From: Miscanthus floridulus
Lineage: Eukaryota; Streptophyta; Magnoliopsida; Poales; Poaceae
Reading direction: 5' to 3'
Assembly (NCBI RefSeq): GCF_019320115.1
Contig: NC_089598.1
Location: 78,866,570-78,930,569, forward strand
Length of the DNA: 64,000 nt
In this document: piece after piece, positions 34,703 through 46,705 of the stretch
Position numbering within the stretch: the first letter of the stretch is position 1
How the letters are laid out: each line of letters starts with the position of its first letter
Made by a program: the position numbers and the translations under genes
Notes under the pieces: generated by a model
Databases searched by the model: none
Told to the model about the DNA's origin: nothing
Seen by the model: the letters and a program-made list of their open reading frames with translations, nothing else

Positions 34703-36102
34703 CTAAGAGGCAGGTGTGCTTAAGTCTGTCCACTCGACGATGAAATCGACAAGTGCCTGAGACTTGATTGTAGTACGGCTTGCAAATTCCAAGGAGAAAG
34801 GGCATAGCTCCATTGCCCATTTGACGATGCGCCCATTTGCATCCTTGTTGCGAATGATGTCTCCCAGAGGGAACTCGGTCATGACCACCACACGATATTC
34901 GTCGAAGTAGTGTTTCAACTTTCGGGATGTAATTAGTATGGCGTAGATCAGTTTCTAAATCTGTGGGTACCTAGTCTTGGATTCACTAAGCACCTCACTA
35001 ATGAAATAAATTGGTTACTGTACCTTGTAGACGTGGTTGGGCTCGTCGCGCTCGACCACCATGGTAGTGGAGACCACTCGATTAGTTGCCACAATATAAA
35101 GCAGGAGGGTTTCGTCTTCTCTAGAAGCAGTGAGGACCGGAGGTGATGTAAGGAATTGTTTTAGCTATGTAAAGGCAGCGTCTACTTCCTCCGACCACTC
35201 AAACTTCTCAGATGCTTTGAGCAGCTAGAAAAACGGTAGTCCTTTTTTGCCTAATCTAGATATGAAATGACTGAGGACAACCATGCATCCGGTAAGCTTC
35301 TAAACATCCTTCACCTTTTTAGGCGGCTTCATGTCCAAGACAGCTTTTACTTTCTCTGGGTTAGGGCGTATGCCATCGTGACTGACGATGTTGCCGAGCA
35401 GTATACCAGATGGAACACCAAAGATGCACTTCTTTGGGTTTAATTTCCATTGGAATGTGTTAAGGGCTGCAAAGGTATGTTCTAGGTTGTCGACAAGGGT
35501 GTATGCTTCCTTGGTTTTAACAACTACATCATTAACATAAGCCTCGACGAGGTCGTCTTTTATCTTGTCTTTAAGGCAGGCCTGTATGGTGTGTTGGTAG
35601 GTAGCCCCAGCGTTCTTGAGCTCGAACGACATGGTCGTGTAGCAGTAGGCGCCGAAGGGCATGATGAAGGATATCTTGATCTAGTTGTCCTTTTTGAGAG
35701 CGATCTGGTGATAACCAGAGTAGCAATCGAGAAAGGAAAGCAGCTTGCAACCGGCAGTTAAATCTACAACCTCGTCTATGCAAGGTAAGCCGAAGTGGTC
35801 TTTAGGGCAGTATTTGTTGAGATCAGTGTAATCAACGCACATTCTCCATTCCTTATTTTTTTACGTACAAGAACTGGGTTGGCTAACCACTCCAGATAAT
35901 ACACTTCTTTGATAAATTTGGCTACTAAAAGCCGTGTAACTTCTACCCTAATAGCCTCCTTTTTGTTGCGAGCGAACTGTCGTAGCTTCTGCTTGATGGG
36001 TTTGGCCTTGCCATCGACATTTAAGGAGTGCTCGATCAAGTTCTGAGGTACACCGGGCATGTCAGCGGGTTTCCATGCGAACACACTCACGTTGCTCCTC
36101 AA
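34703..36102 (-). pseudogene. Gypsy reverse transcriptase and RNase H, unit 2, catalytic Asp lost
   Basis: Pieces at 36102-35776 (VSVFAWKPADMPGVPQNLIEHSLNV, then FIKEVYYLEWLANPVLVRKK), 35662-35300 (MPFGAYCYTTMSFELKNAGATYQ) and 34918-34703 carry RT and the first RNase H. The catalytic box at 35528-35541 reads YVNDVVV, so one of the two essential Asp residues is Asn. Several further stops. It cannot be active. Confidence 0.85.
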
Positions 36103-36123
36103 GAACCTGACGAGCGCGTCTTC

Positions 36124-37135
36124 CTATTTAGGATCTAGGTTGGCCCCGATAAGGGCTGTTTTGCTAGGATCATCGTCGACCAGTTGGATCTCTTTGTGCT
36201 CTTTGGACTTGATGTTCTTGCGTGGGCCCTCGAGCTCTGGGATCTCTAGGTGGTCGGCTGGGGTCTGCTTGGCGTTGAGCGTGGTCTCGGCCATGCAAAT
36301 AGAGAGGTCGTGAGCCTCTGCTATTTTGAAGCTGTCATCCTCGCAGGTGTAAGCTACGTATACGTTGCCCCTGAGAGTTAGAACCCCCTTCTTAGTAGGC
36401 ATCTTGAGCACCAAATACCTGTAGTGAGGTATGACCATGAACTTGGTGAGCGCTGGTCGGTCAAGGATAGCGTGGTAGGTGCCTTCAAAGTCGGCGACCA
36501 TGAAGTTGACGTAGTCGGTGCGGAGTGGTCTAGGGTACCAAATTGCTCAGGTAGCGTGATCTACCCGAGAGGTGTGGAGCTCTGTCCGAGGAGAACACCC
36601 TAGAACTGTGCCTCATATGGCTTGAGATTAGCCTGGGTTATCTTTAGGGCTAGCAAACTATTCTTGAATAGTATATCGATAGAACTGCCGCTGTCAATCA
36701 GCACTCTATCGAACTGAACCTTGTTGATACAAGGATCGAGAACCAGAGGAAAACACCTTGGCTCAGGTATTGCAGCCCATTGGTCCTTTCTACTGAAGAA
36801 GATCTCGTGGTGAGACCAAGGAGGGAGCCGTGGATCGACGATGAGGTTGTCGGTATTGGTCATGTTCAAGCAAGCGCGGGCGAGCAGCTTGCGCTCTCGT
36901 TTGGTCTCGATGGACACTCTGCCCCCAATGATGGTGTGGACACGGTCGGTTGGCTTGACGTACTTGTGATGGGGATCTGCGTCTTCATCATTGTTGTCCT
37001 TGTTATGCTGCTCCCTGCATCGTTAGGCTTGTTGGATTTATCCGGAGCCTGTTGGCGCGTGTAGATGGATTTGAGAACATGGCAATTCTCCATGGTATGG
37101 TTTGACTTGGAATGGAGCTGGCAGGGTCCTTTCAA
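36124..37135 (-). pseudogene. Gypsy zinc-finger region and aspartic protease, unit 2
   Basis: A Cys/His stretch CQLHSKSNHTMENCHVLK (about 37120-37066) stands for the gag zinc finger. The protease active site reads VLIDSGSSIDILF (about 36690), followed by LKITQANLKPYE and, in the next piece (36501-36124), FEGTYHAILDRPALTKFMVIPHY, the usual protease end. Stops separate the pieces. Confidence 0.8.
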
Positions 37136-37144
37136 TGCTTTAGC

Positions 37145-39573
37145 ATAGTCTTCTTCATAGTTGCGATGTCCGCCACCTTTTTTAACGATGTTGACTTCGC
37201 CGTCATCTTCCCGAGCACGCTTGCCCCTATAATCGTCACGGTGATTACGCCGCTGATTACGCTGGTCATGGTGGTCGCGAGAATCGTTGCGCTGGTTGTG
37301 GCGATCAAAATTGTTGTTCCGACCATGGTTGCCATGGTGGTCGTCGCGGTGTGGGGGGTGGTCGGAGCGTGGAACCCTTGCTGCTTCTTCGATGATTATC
37401 TTTTTAGCATCATCGTGTCCGCATATTTTTTAGCAGTAGCTAGGAGCACTGTGACCGATTCAGGCCTTTTGCAGAGGAGCTTGTCCCTTAGGGCATCATG
37501 GAAGCAGAGACCAGTGATGAAAGCTTTGATTACCTCATTGTCAGAGATTGATGGGACCTTGATGTGCATCTCCAAGAAGCGTCGAACGTACTCACGCAGT
37601 GGCTCATCTTTGCGATCTCAAATCTGCTGCAGATCATATTTGTTGCTGGGTTGTTTGCAAATAGCAATGAAGTTGTCGATGAATGCTTGCTTGAGCTCTT
37701 GCCAAGAATCAAAGTAGTTTTCCGATAAGCTAACCAGCCATTGGTGGCCTCTATGGCCGACGGCGACTGGAAAGTAATTAGATATGACGTGCTCGTCAGC
37801 CATGGCTGATCTGCACGCGGTTTCGTAGAGCATGACCCATAACTCAGGGTTCTCCTTGCCGTCGTACTTCTGGAGTTTTTTGAGCTTGAAGTTTTTTGGC
37901 CACATGACTTAGCGAAGGTGAGGAGTAAACTGCTTCAAACCCAGAGGGCCGTGGGTAGTATCATATTCCATACGGCGATAGCTTTCGTGGGATGCACGAT
38001 TGTTGGCTCTTTGGTTAATGCGATCGCGCAGATCGCGTTCTCCGAGGGAATGGCGAAGATCGTTATTGCCATCATGGCGATCCTGGTTGTCACCCTGGTT
38101 GACTCCACGACCGCGGTTATCACGGCGATTATCGCAGTTGTCTCGTCGATTATCGTCCCGGTTGTTGCGGCGGTTGTCGTCCCGGTAGTCACGGCGGTTG
38201 TCGTCCCGACCACCATCATGACCACTGTTTCTGCCTTGATGGTTGTCTGGTGGGTCGTTGTTGCGCGAGCCACGTTGGTTGGTTAGCTATGGGCGACTTG
38301 AGTACTGGCGACTGTGGCTTGATTCGACTGAGACAGACAGAGCCCGAGCTTGGCTTGTAATCTCTACGGTCTGGGCTATAGCAGCCATCAGGTAAGCTTG
38401 TACATCATCACGAATTGCCTGGATTTCCGGGGTATTGGGTAGTCGTTGCATTGTTACCATAGCAACAGCTACGTTGGCGCTTGGAGTCCTAAAGACCTGC
38501 TTTCCCCCTACCCTATCAAAGGCATTGTTGAGATTGCGTGGCTGGAACCTTATGCGTCGTGCCTCCTCTTCTGCCTCGGCTTCTGCTTGTCTGCGATTAA
38601 ACCGGTCAATATTGCGTGTTTCGTGTGCTAGCCTTTCTTGTTTTGTTTCGCCAACTGCCAGTGGTTCATCATTACTGACGACATTAATCAAGTCTCCTCG
38701 CCTTGGTGGGAAGGATGGGAATCATGGGAAACCTGGGGAGTGGTCTGGGATATCCAGATCGTATTCAACTTCTTCATTATCACGATGCTGAAGCTCAGTG
38801 CGGATGGAGCCAATAGATGCGATGCTGGACGGGGAGCTTGAACCGTCCTCTTGAACTGTGTGGACCGATCCTTCTTGATACTCCTCGATCCGAACCATGT
38901 TGACAAAGTTGCGTGGCTTTGGCCGAGGTCAATGTATAAAACGCAGATCCAAGCAGCGTTGTATATTGTACGCGTAGTTGGAAGCAGTGTTTCGCAGGCC
39001 GTAGGGCTGAGCCTGGCAATTCTCCATCAAGGCTTCGCACTCGAAGAGCCGAGGACCCGTTGCGGGGGCTGGTCAGCGACGAACGGAGCGTCCTTCAGGA
39101 GTAGACGTGACCATGAGATCCGTACCGAGTCGTGCAGGACGACTGGCCCGAGCTGGTCGGGTAGATCTGTTGTGGATAGTGGTTACCTGCTCGGTAGGTT
39201 GATTTTGAATCGAATCTACCAGAGCTAGGGTTTTAGCAAGCTTGGTGCTAACCCGATCGATGGAGTCGAGCAGGTCGGTGTTGTCGATCTGTCTCCCTTT
39301 GTAGCGAGGAAGCGAACGACGGGTTGTCGGCGTGGCTGAAGACGATGCTGGTGTGGCCGGAGCCAGATCCAACGTGGTCGGAGCCGTAGCTAATGCTGGT
39401 GAAGCAGTGGTCGACGCAGATTGGATCTGCGCCTCCTCCGTGGTCATGGCAATGAAGTTGTCGGAGCCAGTGGTCCAGGTGATCTGGCCGATGATGAACG
39501 TGAGGCCGTTCGGCATAGCCATGGAACTGGGGGATGATGACCATCTTGTTCGTATGGGGAGCAGTACGCACAC
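37145..39573 (-). pseudogene. Gypsy gag, unit 2, broken
   Basis: From near 39573 an N-terminal region (LTFIIGQITWTTGSDNFIAMTTEEAQIQ), then an Arg/Glu-rich middle (38691-38287, ERLAHETRNIDRFNRRQAEAEAEEEARR). Next comes a low-complexity Arg/Asp/Asn repeat (about 38040-38270) and the gag core (37905-37618, ELWVMLYETACRSAMADEHVISNYF, FDSWQELKQAFIDNFIA). A second Arg/Asp repeat lies at 37180-37360. Frames change repeatedly. Confidence 0.75.
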
Positions 39574-39591
39574 CCCCTACCTAGCGCGCCA
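39574..39591 (-). promoter_or_regulatory. Gypsy primer binding site, unit 2
   Basis: Minus strand TGGCGCGCTAGGTAGGGG, one base past the LTR end. This resembles the TGGCGCGCCAGGTAGG site used by RIRE2-like Tat elements, thought to pair with an Arg tRNA, with one mismatch. Confidence 0.6.
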
Positions 39592-39592
39592 C

Positions 39593-40061
39593 TGTCGATG
39601 AAATATGGTCGGCAATCTACCTAGGCGTATGCTCAAGGTAGTAGATTATCGGCAGACAGGTGCGCAAGCTACGAACGAGATGGTGACGCAAGACAGACAC
39701 GAGGTTTTATCCAGGTTCAGCCGCCGTGAAGGCGTAATACCTACGTCCTACGTTTGATTGTATTGTTGTGTGTAAATGAGATGATTTTTGAGAGGGGTCC
39801 CCTGTCCGCCTTATATAGTCTGGGGGCAGGGTTATAGATCTGGAAACTAATCCCAACCAGTTACAATTGCCATAGGTGGCCAGATAAGGATTTCTATTCT
39901 AACCGACCAGGATCTTGCTTGATCTTCAAGTCTGCCTTGATTCCTTGCGCGGGACTCCGAGCAGATCGGCTAGGCTGCGCGTCGTCTTCTAGTGGGCCGA
40001 ACCCCCTGGTCTAGGCCGGCCCAAACCTAGCTGTAAGGGTATAGGGGTTAATATCCCTACA
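39593..40061 (-). repeat. 5' LTR of gypsy unit 2 (469 bp)
   Basis: Begins TG and ends CA on either strand. Aligns with 30425-30893. Contains CCTTATATAGTC (about 39810), a TATA-like box on the minus strand as well. The flank at 40062-40066 is ATCAC; its partner was not found. Confidence 0.85.
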
Positions 40062-40693
40062 ATCACGAAGGGAGAGAGTGCTACCTACAGGAATAGAAAT
40101 TAAAACAGAGATAATTTATACAATCCTTGGTGAGTTGGAATGGTTCCTGGCTGAAATCCTGGATAACCGAACACGGCGTAAATCAACAAAAACCCGGTAT
40201 AGTCTATATTTATATACTGCCACTAAGCTAAGGCAGCTTAAGCAAGAAGCAAGAGCGCTGGTGAGCCGAGCATATTTTCCTTCTTCTCCGGGGCCGACCG
40301 TATCGAGAGCTACTGATCCTTTTCACCAATCCCGTGTACTTACGTAAAAGCCGTCACACGCGCTCACACTACTGTCGGACACTCACTCACCTGACCCTGC
40401 TACGTCACCATCACCTTTTGCCCGGCCTGAGCAATGCGGCCACCGCGTGGGTGCTAGTCGGCGTGCTGCTTGTGGCCGGCGCCGGCGCGGGATAGTTACG
40501 CTCACTAAACCCTCCACTACTGATGATAGTTGGCGCGCTGCTTGTGGCCGGTGCCGTGGAACCTTTAAGCTGCAAGTTTCAACAAAACGCACTAAACCCT
40601 CTTATCTTTTTGGTGCCAAATTGCCAAATGCCAAATGATGGTTGCTTCCATTACTGATGATAGTGATCCTTTTGGACTGGTACGTTCAGGGCA
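40062..40693. other. Intergenic with an imperfect direct repeat
   Basis: No gene. About 40451-40516 and 40523-40600 share GGCGTGCTGCTTGTGGCCGG-like segments and CACTAAACCCTC, an imperfect duplication of roughly 70-80 bases. Confidence 0.5.
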
Positions 40694-40816
40694 GGCATGT
40701 TCGTTTGGTCGTAAACGATCGTGGATTATAAGTTATAATAATATTTTTTTCTCACACCAAATCAGTTAGCAGTAATAATTCAGGATCGTACTTTGGTCTA
40801 GTTAGTCCAACGAGGC
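40694..40816. mobile_element. Small MITE, family A copy 4
   Basis: Starts GGCATGTTCGTTTGGTCG, core ATTTTTTTCTCACACCAAATCAG, ends near CCAACGAGGCC. Belongs to a subgroup with CGTAAACGATCGTGGATTATAA. Confidence 0.6.
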
Positions 40817-41416
40817 CATCCAGCATCATCATGTCCAATGGTTTTCCTCCCCTGACTGAACACAAGAATAGAGAGGCCCTATCAGGTATGTTGCAGTTGT
40901 GTGCCGATTTTATCTACCGGCTCTAAAAGTTTATGCTATGCTCTTTCTCTTAACCAACAAAACCGGCTACACTTTACAACACTTTTGTTCTGCCTTTTGA
41001 CATAGGAGTACCCTCCTTCCGAATTCATCCAAGTGCAATGCCATTCGTTCCCTTCTTTTATTCTTGGGATTTGCCCTGGGCTCGCTCCTTTCTTTCTTCT
41101 TGTGCAATTGTGCTACCTCAATACGTACTTCGGTTGAGCTCTTTTCCATCAGGTGTAGCCAGCAGCTGTTCACCCACTGCAAAATACTTTGCCTTGACCT
41201 GAAAAACACTGCAGCTGCTTCAGCTGAAAAGTTGCAGCGAACGGAACCTACAAATGGTGTAGTGGTGGACTGCTGCCAAAATTAATTATCTCCTATCCTA
41301 CTAAGTATATGAAAAGGTACATTTACCTGGTGTTTTTTTAGAAGGCATTAAAAAACAAAGTTCACTCCGGTGCGGTACTCACTACTCAGCGGGCATAGGG
41401 GTATGCATACTTAATC
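40817..41416. other. Intergenic, nothing recognised
   Basis: No credible gene or repeat. Confidence 0.5.
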
Positions 41417-41552
41417 GGCATGTTCGGTTGGCTGGTTCGTATCGTTGTTGGTTTATGAAGAAGTACTGTTGGCTGATTTGTGTGAGAGAAAAATATAATT
41501 TTAGCTGAAAATTTACGATCGTTTACGATAAGCCACAGTCAAACGACCAGGC
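41417..41552. mobile_element. Small MITE, family A copy 5 (inverted orientation)
   Basis: Starts GGCATGTTCGGTTGG and ends GTCAAACGACCAGGC. The core is on the minus strand (CTGATTTGTGTGAGAGAAAAATA on plus). Confidence 0.6.
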
Positions 41553-42319
41553 TAAATACACTTGACGAATGATGAATGATTAATGAATTGAATAGCACGC
41601 AAAAGCAGGTTGAGGTGCACGAACGTGCACACAGCCACACAGGGCACAGTCCCCATTCCTGCACGTCCAGGTCCAGGCCCGTTACCCGGCAGGCACCCTT
41701 TTATTTGGCGCGGATGTGACATTCGTGGGCCCGCGTGTCATACAAAACATCGACAGTGAGGGCTATCGTCGTCGTCATCTGATCATCTCGCAGTTTGCGG
41801 TATGGGTTCAATGTTGAAACTTCAGTAAAAGCGACGAAGGCCTCCATGACTCCACAATGCACAATCCAAGGATGCCATTCTCACCGATAACCAGAAGTTT
41901 CAGGGTCATTTAGTAGAGCTTCGGTTCTTGATTTTTGAGCTTCACTTTTCGATTATCTGGCAGAGTGATTTTGGTGGAGGGGCACGTGAAAATCAATTAT
42001 GAAGTGATTTCTGTGGCAAATAAATGGGGAGCAGCGAGAAACGGTGGAGAGCCGGTCCAAGCTCGTGGTGTAAATGGAGAAGTGATTTTTGTTAGCTCCC
42101 TACCAGAATTCAGATGCATTTTAAGTGTTTGGCGGAGCTCTGAGACCTAAGAGTGAAGCTGGGGCTGAAAGCTATGCCAAAGAAGGCACCCTGATTTCTT
42201 TTTCTTCCTCACGATCGATGATCCTGGTCACTCTTCGCACCTACTACCCTTTATAAGCACGCTCTGCTACAACATGTTGATATCCAATAGTATAAATTAG
42301 CACTAACTCTAAACTGATT
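41553..42319. other. Intergenic; possible CAGGGT-ended element at 41901-42193
   Basis: CAGGGTCATTTAG and its loose inverse at GGCACCCTG could be ends of a hAT-like element, but flanking 8-bp copies do not match well. No gene. Confidence 0.3.
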
Positions 42320-42438
42320 GGCCATGTTCTGCGGAACAACTTCATCAGTACTTTTCAGTGAACGAACAGTGTTTTCCTCTCACAGCAAATCAGCATAAGC
42401 ATCAACATAAACCAAATTTCAGTCAAACGAACAGAGCC
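42320..42438. mobile_element. Small MITE, family A copy 6
   Basis: Starts GGCCATGTTC and ends CAAACGAACAGAGCC; core GTTTTCCTCTCACAGCAAATCAG. Lies about 370 bases upstream of the FHA gene start. Confidence 0.6.
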
Positions 42439-42811
42439 GACTAATATAAAGGAGAAAAACCATAAGATATAATAATTTGGAATATCGTACTATGAGCGAG
42501 ATGCATCTTGAGAGTCTTATCGAGGACGACAAATTGCAGCGATTGCAAAGCCGACTGAAAATCGTCCGAGCCGACTGAAAAGCTCGCCCTTCTCGTGCTA
42601 GCCGCCTTTTCAGCTCGGCCGAGCTTCCGGTTTCAGACCGAATCACCAGTGTCCGTGGGCCAGTGACTAGTAGATCGTAAACCCCCACTGGAAACGGAGG
42701 CCCAGCCCATTTAGCAAAAACCCCAAGGCCTTTTCCCTTTCCTCCTCCTCTTCGTACGTTGCACACGAGCCCACACCCCTTGCTCCTCTGGCCTCTCCGG
42801 CTCTCCGCGCC

Positions 42812-44572
42812 ATGGACCTGGAGCTCGAAGCCGCGGGCGGCGGCGGAACCAGGGCGGTGTCCCTCTCCGTTGACTCCCCAACGGCAGACCTGGGCCGCGG
42901 GGACCTGGGTGGCTGCGGCGGGCCCTCCCGGGACCGCACCGTCTCGCGCCGCCACGTGCCCCTCCGCCTTCTCGGTGTCGGCGGCGGGGTCGCATTCGAG
43001 GTCGTGGGCAGGAACTCCATCGTCGTCCGCTCCCGGGACGGCGGTGGCGGAACCAGAAAGGTGTTCCGCCGCGGGGAGAAGGGAGAGCTCCGCGCCGGGG
43101 ACGCGCTGTCGCTGTCGCTCAAGGCGCCTGCATTCTGGGCGGTGCGGGCGATGGAGGGGAACGGGGACGCGGACGCGGATGTGTATGTGGAACCCGCCGT
43201 GCTGGACGCCGTGGCGAGGCGGGAGAGGCGGACACGGGAGCGGAAGGAGAGGGAGAGGGAGAGGCGAGCTGCGGAGGAGGCTATGGAGGTCACCGAAGAG
43301 GAAGAAGGGGGAGCCTTGGACTCTGACGTGGAGGGTTTCGACATTGATTGAGCAGATATAGATCCAGTTCGAGGTGAACTTCTGTTCTTCCTTCCTTCAT
43401 TTCCGGGAAGGGTGAAACTTTCCACATTCCAATACAAATTTGACTTCTATTATTGCGTACTCCGTAGCTTTTTAGCAACATTTGACTTCAAGTATGAATT
43501 GATACTGCAATCATTGTAAGTCAGATTGGAGTGCGTGGCTTCCAATGAATTGGGTTTCAGTTTTGCACTCTGTGCTCTGCTTCTGTTAGCTAATGATAGA
43601 TTCAGAATACTTGTTGGCTGCCGTGTCGATTTCTAAACTTAGTGGCTCATGTGGGGTGCAACAGCCAACAGTAACAGTTTGGTGTGGTTCAGTATTTTCT
43701 TTACTCTATTTGTTGAAAACCTGAGGAAATTCTATATTACGATAGGCACCTGAGGAAACTCTACATTACGATAGGCATGTGTTAGTGTTGAAGGATTCAT
43801 TTCCTCTAAAATTTGCAACCGCTTAAACTCATATGATCTGCAGGGGCATCGTTGAACAAAACACAATATTTTTCATATGGTTAATTGTAGAACTCCCGCA
43901 ATGGACCACTCACTACCAGCGAATGCTCTTCATTAATATCTTATTTGAGCATCAGTAATTTTCCAGTGCGTTATATTACCCTGTTGGTTGTTGCTAGAAA
44001 AAGGCATTAATGTTAAAATAGGTACCCAAATGTTTCTGGCTTCTTGTCTGAAATACATTTCTGTTTAATCGAGCGGCAATTATGGTTTTGTCTGCAGAAT
44101 TTGGGTTCTTGTCGATGGGCCATGAATTTGACAGTTACCCAAAGGGAAGGATTCGTGCTCCAAAGGATTGGAATTGGTTTCTAGAGGAAACAAAGAGGAG
44201 CTCCGACGATGAAGTTAGCAGCAGCAGGAGAGAGGTAGATCGAAAGGTCAGAGTTGGAACAAGAAGAAAGATGGAGAAGGCGAAGATGAAGACTGGACTG
44301 GTGAGAGTGAGGATGAAAAGGAGTCCCTGGCAAGAGTTCCTAGTGTGAAGAGACCAAAGTATGCAACAAGATCTAAAGGCCCAGAAAAGCCTAGAAAGGA
44401 AAACTCAAAGGTCGGAAGTGGCAAAAGCATCGATGAAGATGAAGGGGCCAAGGATGAAGAGGATGAGCAAGATGAAACTCCGGGAGGTTTTTTAGTTAAC
44501 GACGAGGATGACGAGCCTATGGAAGACCTGAGCGATGAAGAGGAATTTGACCATGAGGAAGATGATGATTGA
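42812..44572 (+). pseudogene. FHA-domain protein gene, two exons, with premature stop and frameshift
   Basis: Exon 1 (42812-43373) encodes an FHA phosphothreonine-binding domain of the LGRGDLGG...DRTVSRRHVPL type (SRRH at residues 45-48), then an Arg/Glu-rich helix and an acidic tail. A GT-AG intron follows (43374-44097). Exon 2 (44098-44572) opens EFGFLSMGHEFDSYPKGRI and PKDWNWFLEE, then a long acidic/basic C-terminus ending EEEFDHEEDDD. Two breaks: TGA at 43349-43351, eight codons before the splice site, with the frame continuing correctly beyond it; and a one-base loss near 44246, after which only the next frame gives the acidic tail. Both could be sequence errors, real null mutations, or mark an allele with altered splicing. 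Likely nuclear; precise role unknown. Confidence 0.75.
43722..43778. repeat. Tandem duplication of about 29 bp in the FHA gene intron
   Basis: CCTGAGGAAATTCTATATTACGATAGGCA-like unit occurs twice in direct succession with two differences. Confidence 0.85.
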
Positions 44573-44599
44573 TAACCACGTCAAAAATGAACCTTTTCA

Positions 44600-44900
44600 G
44601 TGATGAACTGATACTGACAAGTGACAAGTAGTGTCTTTGTTCTCCTTTGTACTTGTGTAAAAATAGTGTGTGGCAACTGTTGAGAGTGTTGTTACTTCTG
44701 AAAAATGACGTTTTTGTCCGCTCAGCTGATATAGCGTGATACATCTATCTGTTTGTTCCCTTGGCTCCAATATCTGCATTGCCCATCTCAGCAGTGAACC
44801 GAATTTTTTGCTCACCTGTGCTGCCATGCTGCGACATGGGCCACGAGTCTGCATGAAAGCAATTCCGTTTCAGTTTGAAATCGGTTTTGCACTATCAACA
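44600..44900 (+). other. Likely 3' UTR of the FHA gene
   Basis: Sequence after the stop at 44572 with no ORF; extends at most to the MITE at about 44914. Confidence 0.35.
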
Positions 44901-44913
44901 GCAATATTATCTT

Positions 44914-45022
44914 GATTGCTCGTATACGATCGTAGATTATAAGCTGGAACAGTATTTTTCTCTCACATCAAACCAGCCAGCAGTAAATAATCCACGATCG
45001 TTTACGACGAAAAGAACATGCC
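44914..45022. mobile_element. Small MITE, family A copy 7
   Basis: CGTATACGATCGTAGATTATAAGCTGG at the left pairs with the inverse of AATCCACGATCGTTTACGACG at the right, and the core TATTTTTCTCTCACATCA lies between. Confidence 0.65.
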
Positions 45023-45146
45023 GTAAGTTACGATGTTTCTCCATTTTGATAATTATATGGGCGATAGCGATGTCCAAATGCCCCAACACTGATCCTTATG
45101 TTTCACCAGAGTGCTCCAACACTGTTTTTTACCAGGAGTAGCCGAG

Positions 45147-45422
45147 TAGGTGTAAACGGATATTTTCGACCGACCGAACGAAGAGCTTCACTATCCGAAT
45201 CAAATATACCATATCCAATATCCAAACTTGGAGGTTTACTATCCGTACTGTGTATCCAAATACTCAAATAATATACCATATCCAAATACGGAGATTTACT
45301 ATCAGTACCATGTATTCCAATACTCAAATTTGGATATACTTGACGTCGATATCCAGTATATCCATAACTTAATCCGAATATGAGGTTTACAGTATTATCT
45401 GTATTTGTACCGTTTACACCTA
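45147..45422. mobile_element. MITE with TAGGTGTAAACGG ends
   Basis: TAGGTGTAAACGG at the left and CCGTTTACACCTA at the right are perfect 13-bp inverted repeats. The interior repeats ACCATATCCAAATA-like segments. Family not identified; target copy unclear. Confidence 0.65.
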
Positions 45423-46315
45423 GTCGTCGACGGATCCATAAAACCATAACCCATCTGTGAGGTCATCAAATTCTTAAGAGTACATCCCCCATCTGTTAGG
45501 TCCATTCTTAGAGTACATCAACCGCAGTCTGCTGAATCCATCACCACGGGTTTGTATGCGGCGCATCGCCATCATCGGATCCTACAGAACAGACGTAGAA
45601 TCCGAATTAGCAGACCGTCTATATACAGATTTAATAATAATTCAAAATAACCACAATTAAATAGCGAGGCTAACGATGCTAACACACACCAAATGACCAT
45701 TAGGGTCCAATCCAGAGGCGGACTCAAGTACCGTACCACAGTACCTACCGGATTCAGCTTCTTTGTCGAGTGCCAAAGCCACACTCGGCAAAAGACGCTC
45801 GGTAAACAGTTTATCGACAAAGACCTCTTTGCCGAGTGCACTTTATCGGGCAGTGCACTCGGCAAAGCCTTTGCCGAGTGCTAATCTGACACTCGACAAA
45901 GAAAAGTCGCCGTGACGGCGAGTGCCACCGTGACGGCAGCTTTGCCGAGTGTTAAGATCAAACACTTAACACTCGGCAAAGGTCGCCGTTTTGCCGAGCG
46001 TCGTTGACTCAGACACTCGGCAAAGGTGGCCACTGTGCCGAGTGCCACCGGCAAGACACTCGGCAAAGGTAGCCTATTTGCCGAGTGTCCTGTCAAGACA
46101 CTCGGCAAACAGGCGACCTTTGCCGAGCGCCTGACCCGTGGCACTCGGCAAATTTGTGATGTTTGCCGAGTGCATGGCCTTTACACTCGGCAAAGCATGT
46201 TCCCAGGTAGTCACTCTGCCGAGTGTCATGGTCATTGCACTCGATAAAGTGACTGAAAACAACCTTTTTATTTGTTTTTACATCCCATCCAAACAAACAT
46301 ATATAACAAACATCA

Positions 46316-46395
46316 CCAACATCACACATATATCATCAACAGCACATATATATCACAAACACCACATATATATCACAAACGTCATATGTCTCACA
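46316..46395. repeat. Tandem ACATATATATCACAAAC repeats inside the CACTA element
   Basis: Four to five units of roughly 19-20 bases with small variations. Confidence 0.7.
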
Positions 46396-46616
46396 ATATA
46401 TCACAAATAAGTTCATAAGTAATCCAAGTGCTCCATCATCTACAACCACAATTGCAAATAGAAGTACCATTAACAACCACAAGTATCATCACCAAGATGA
46501 CCAATGAGACTGATTTGGCGAAGGATTCGCTGAAGCATGAGGATCGTTCGATGCCGCCGATTGATTCTGCACAAAGAAGAAGAGATTGCATGTGTAAGAC
46601 AAGATAAATATATACC

Positions 46617-46705
46617 TCCTTCTCTTCCTCCTTCCTCCTCCTCCTCTTCCTCTTCCTCCTTCTTTCTCCTCTCCTCTCCTCCTCCTCCTCTCTTTCTCCT
46701 CCTCC
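46617..46705. repeat. Pyrimidine (CTC/CTT) tract inside the CACTA element
   Basis: About 90 bases almost entirely C and T, followed by a GCGGCGGCGG stretch. Confidence 0.9.

Larger units (their letters stand above)
30425..40061 (-). mobile_element. Tat-type gypsy unit 2, near full length, decayed
   Basis: Minus strand: 5' LTR 40061-39593, primer site, gag (39573 to about 37145), zinc-finger region, protease, RT, RNase H, extra RNase H, integrase (to 32945), antisense accessory ORF (plus strand, 31390-32386), then the LTR at 30425-30893. The second, archaeal-type RNase H after RT and the antisense ORF define the Tat lineage. Every domain is recognisable, but stops and frameshifts break the polyprotein. 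Confidence 0.85.

Noticed and set aside
42419..43437. Long minus-strand frames opposite the FHA gene
   Set aside because: Shadows of the GC-rich first exon.
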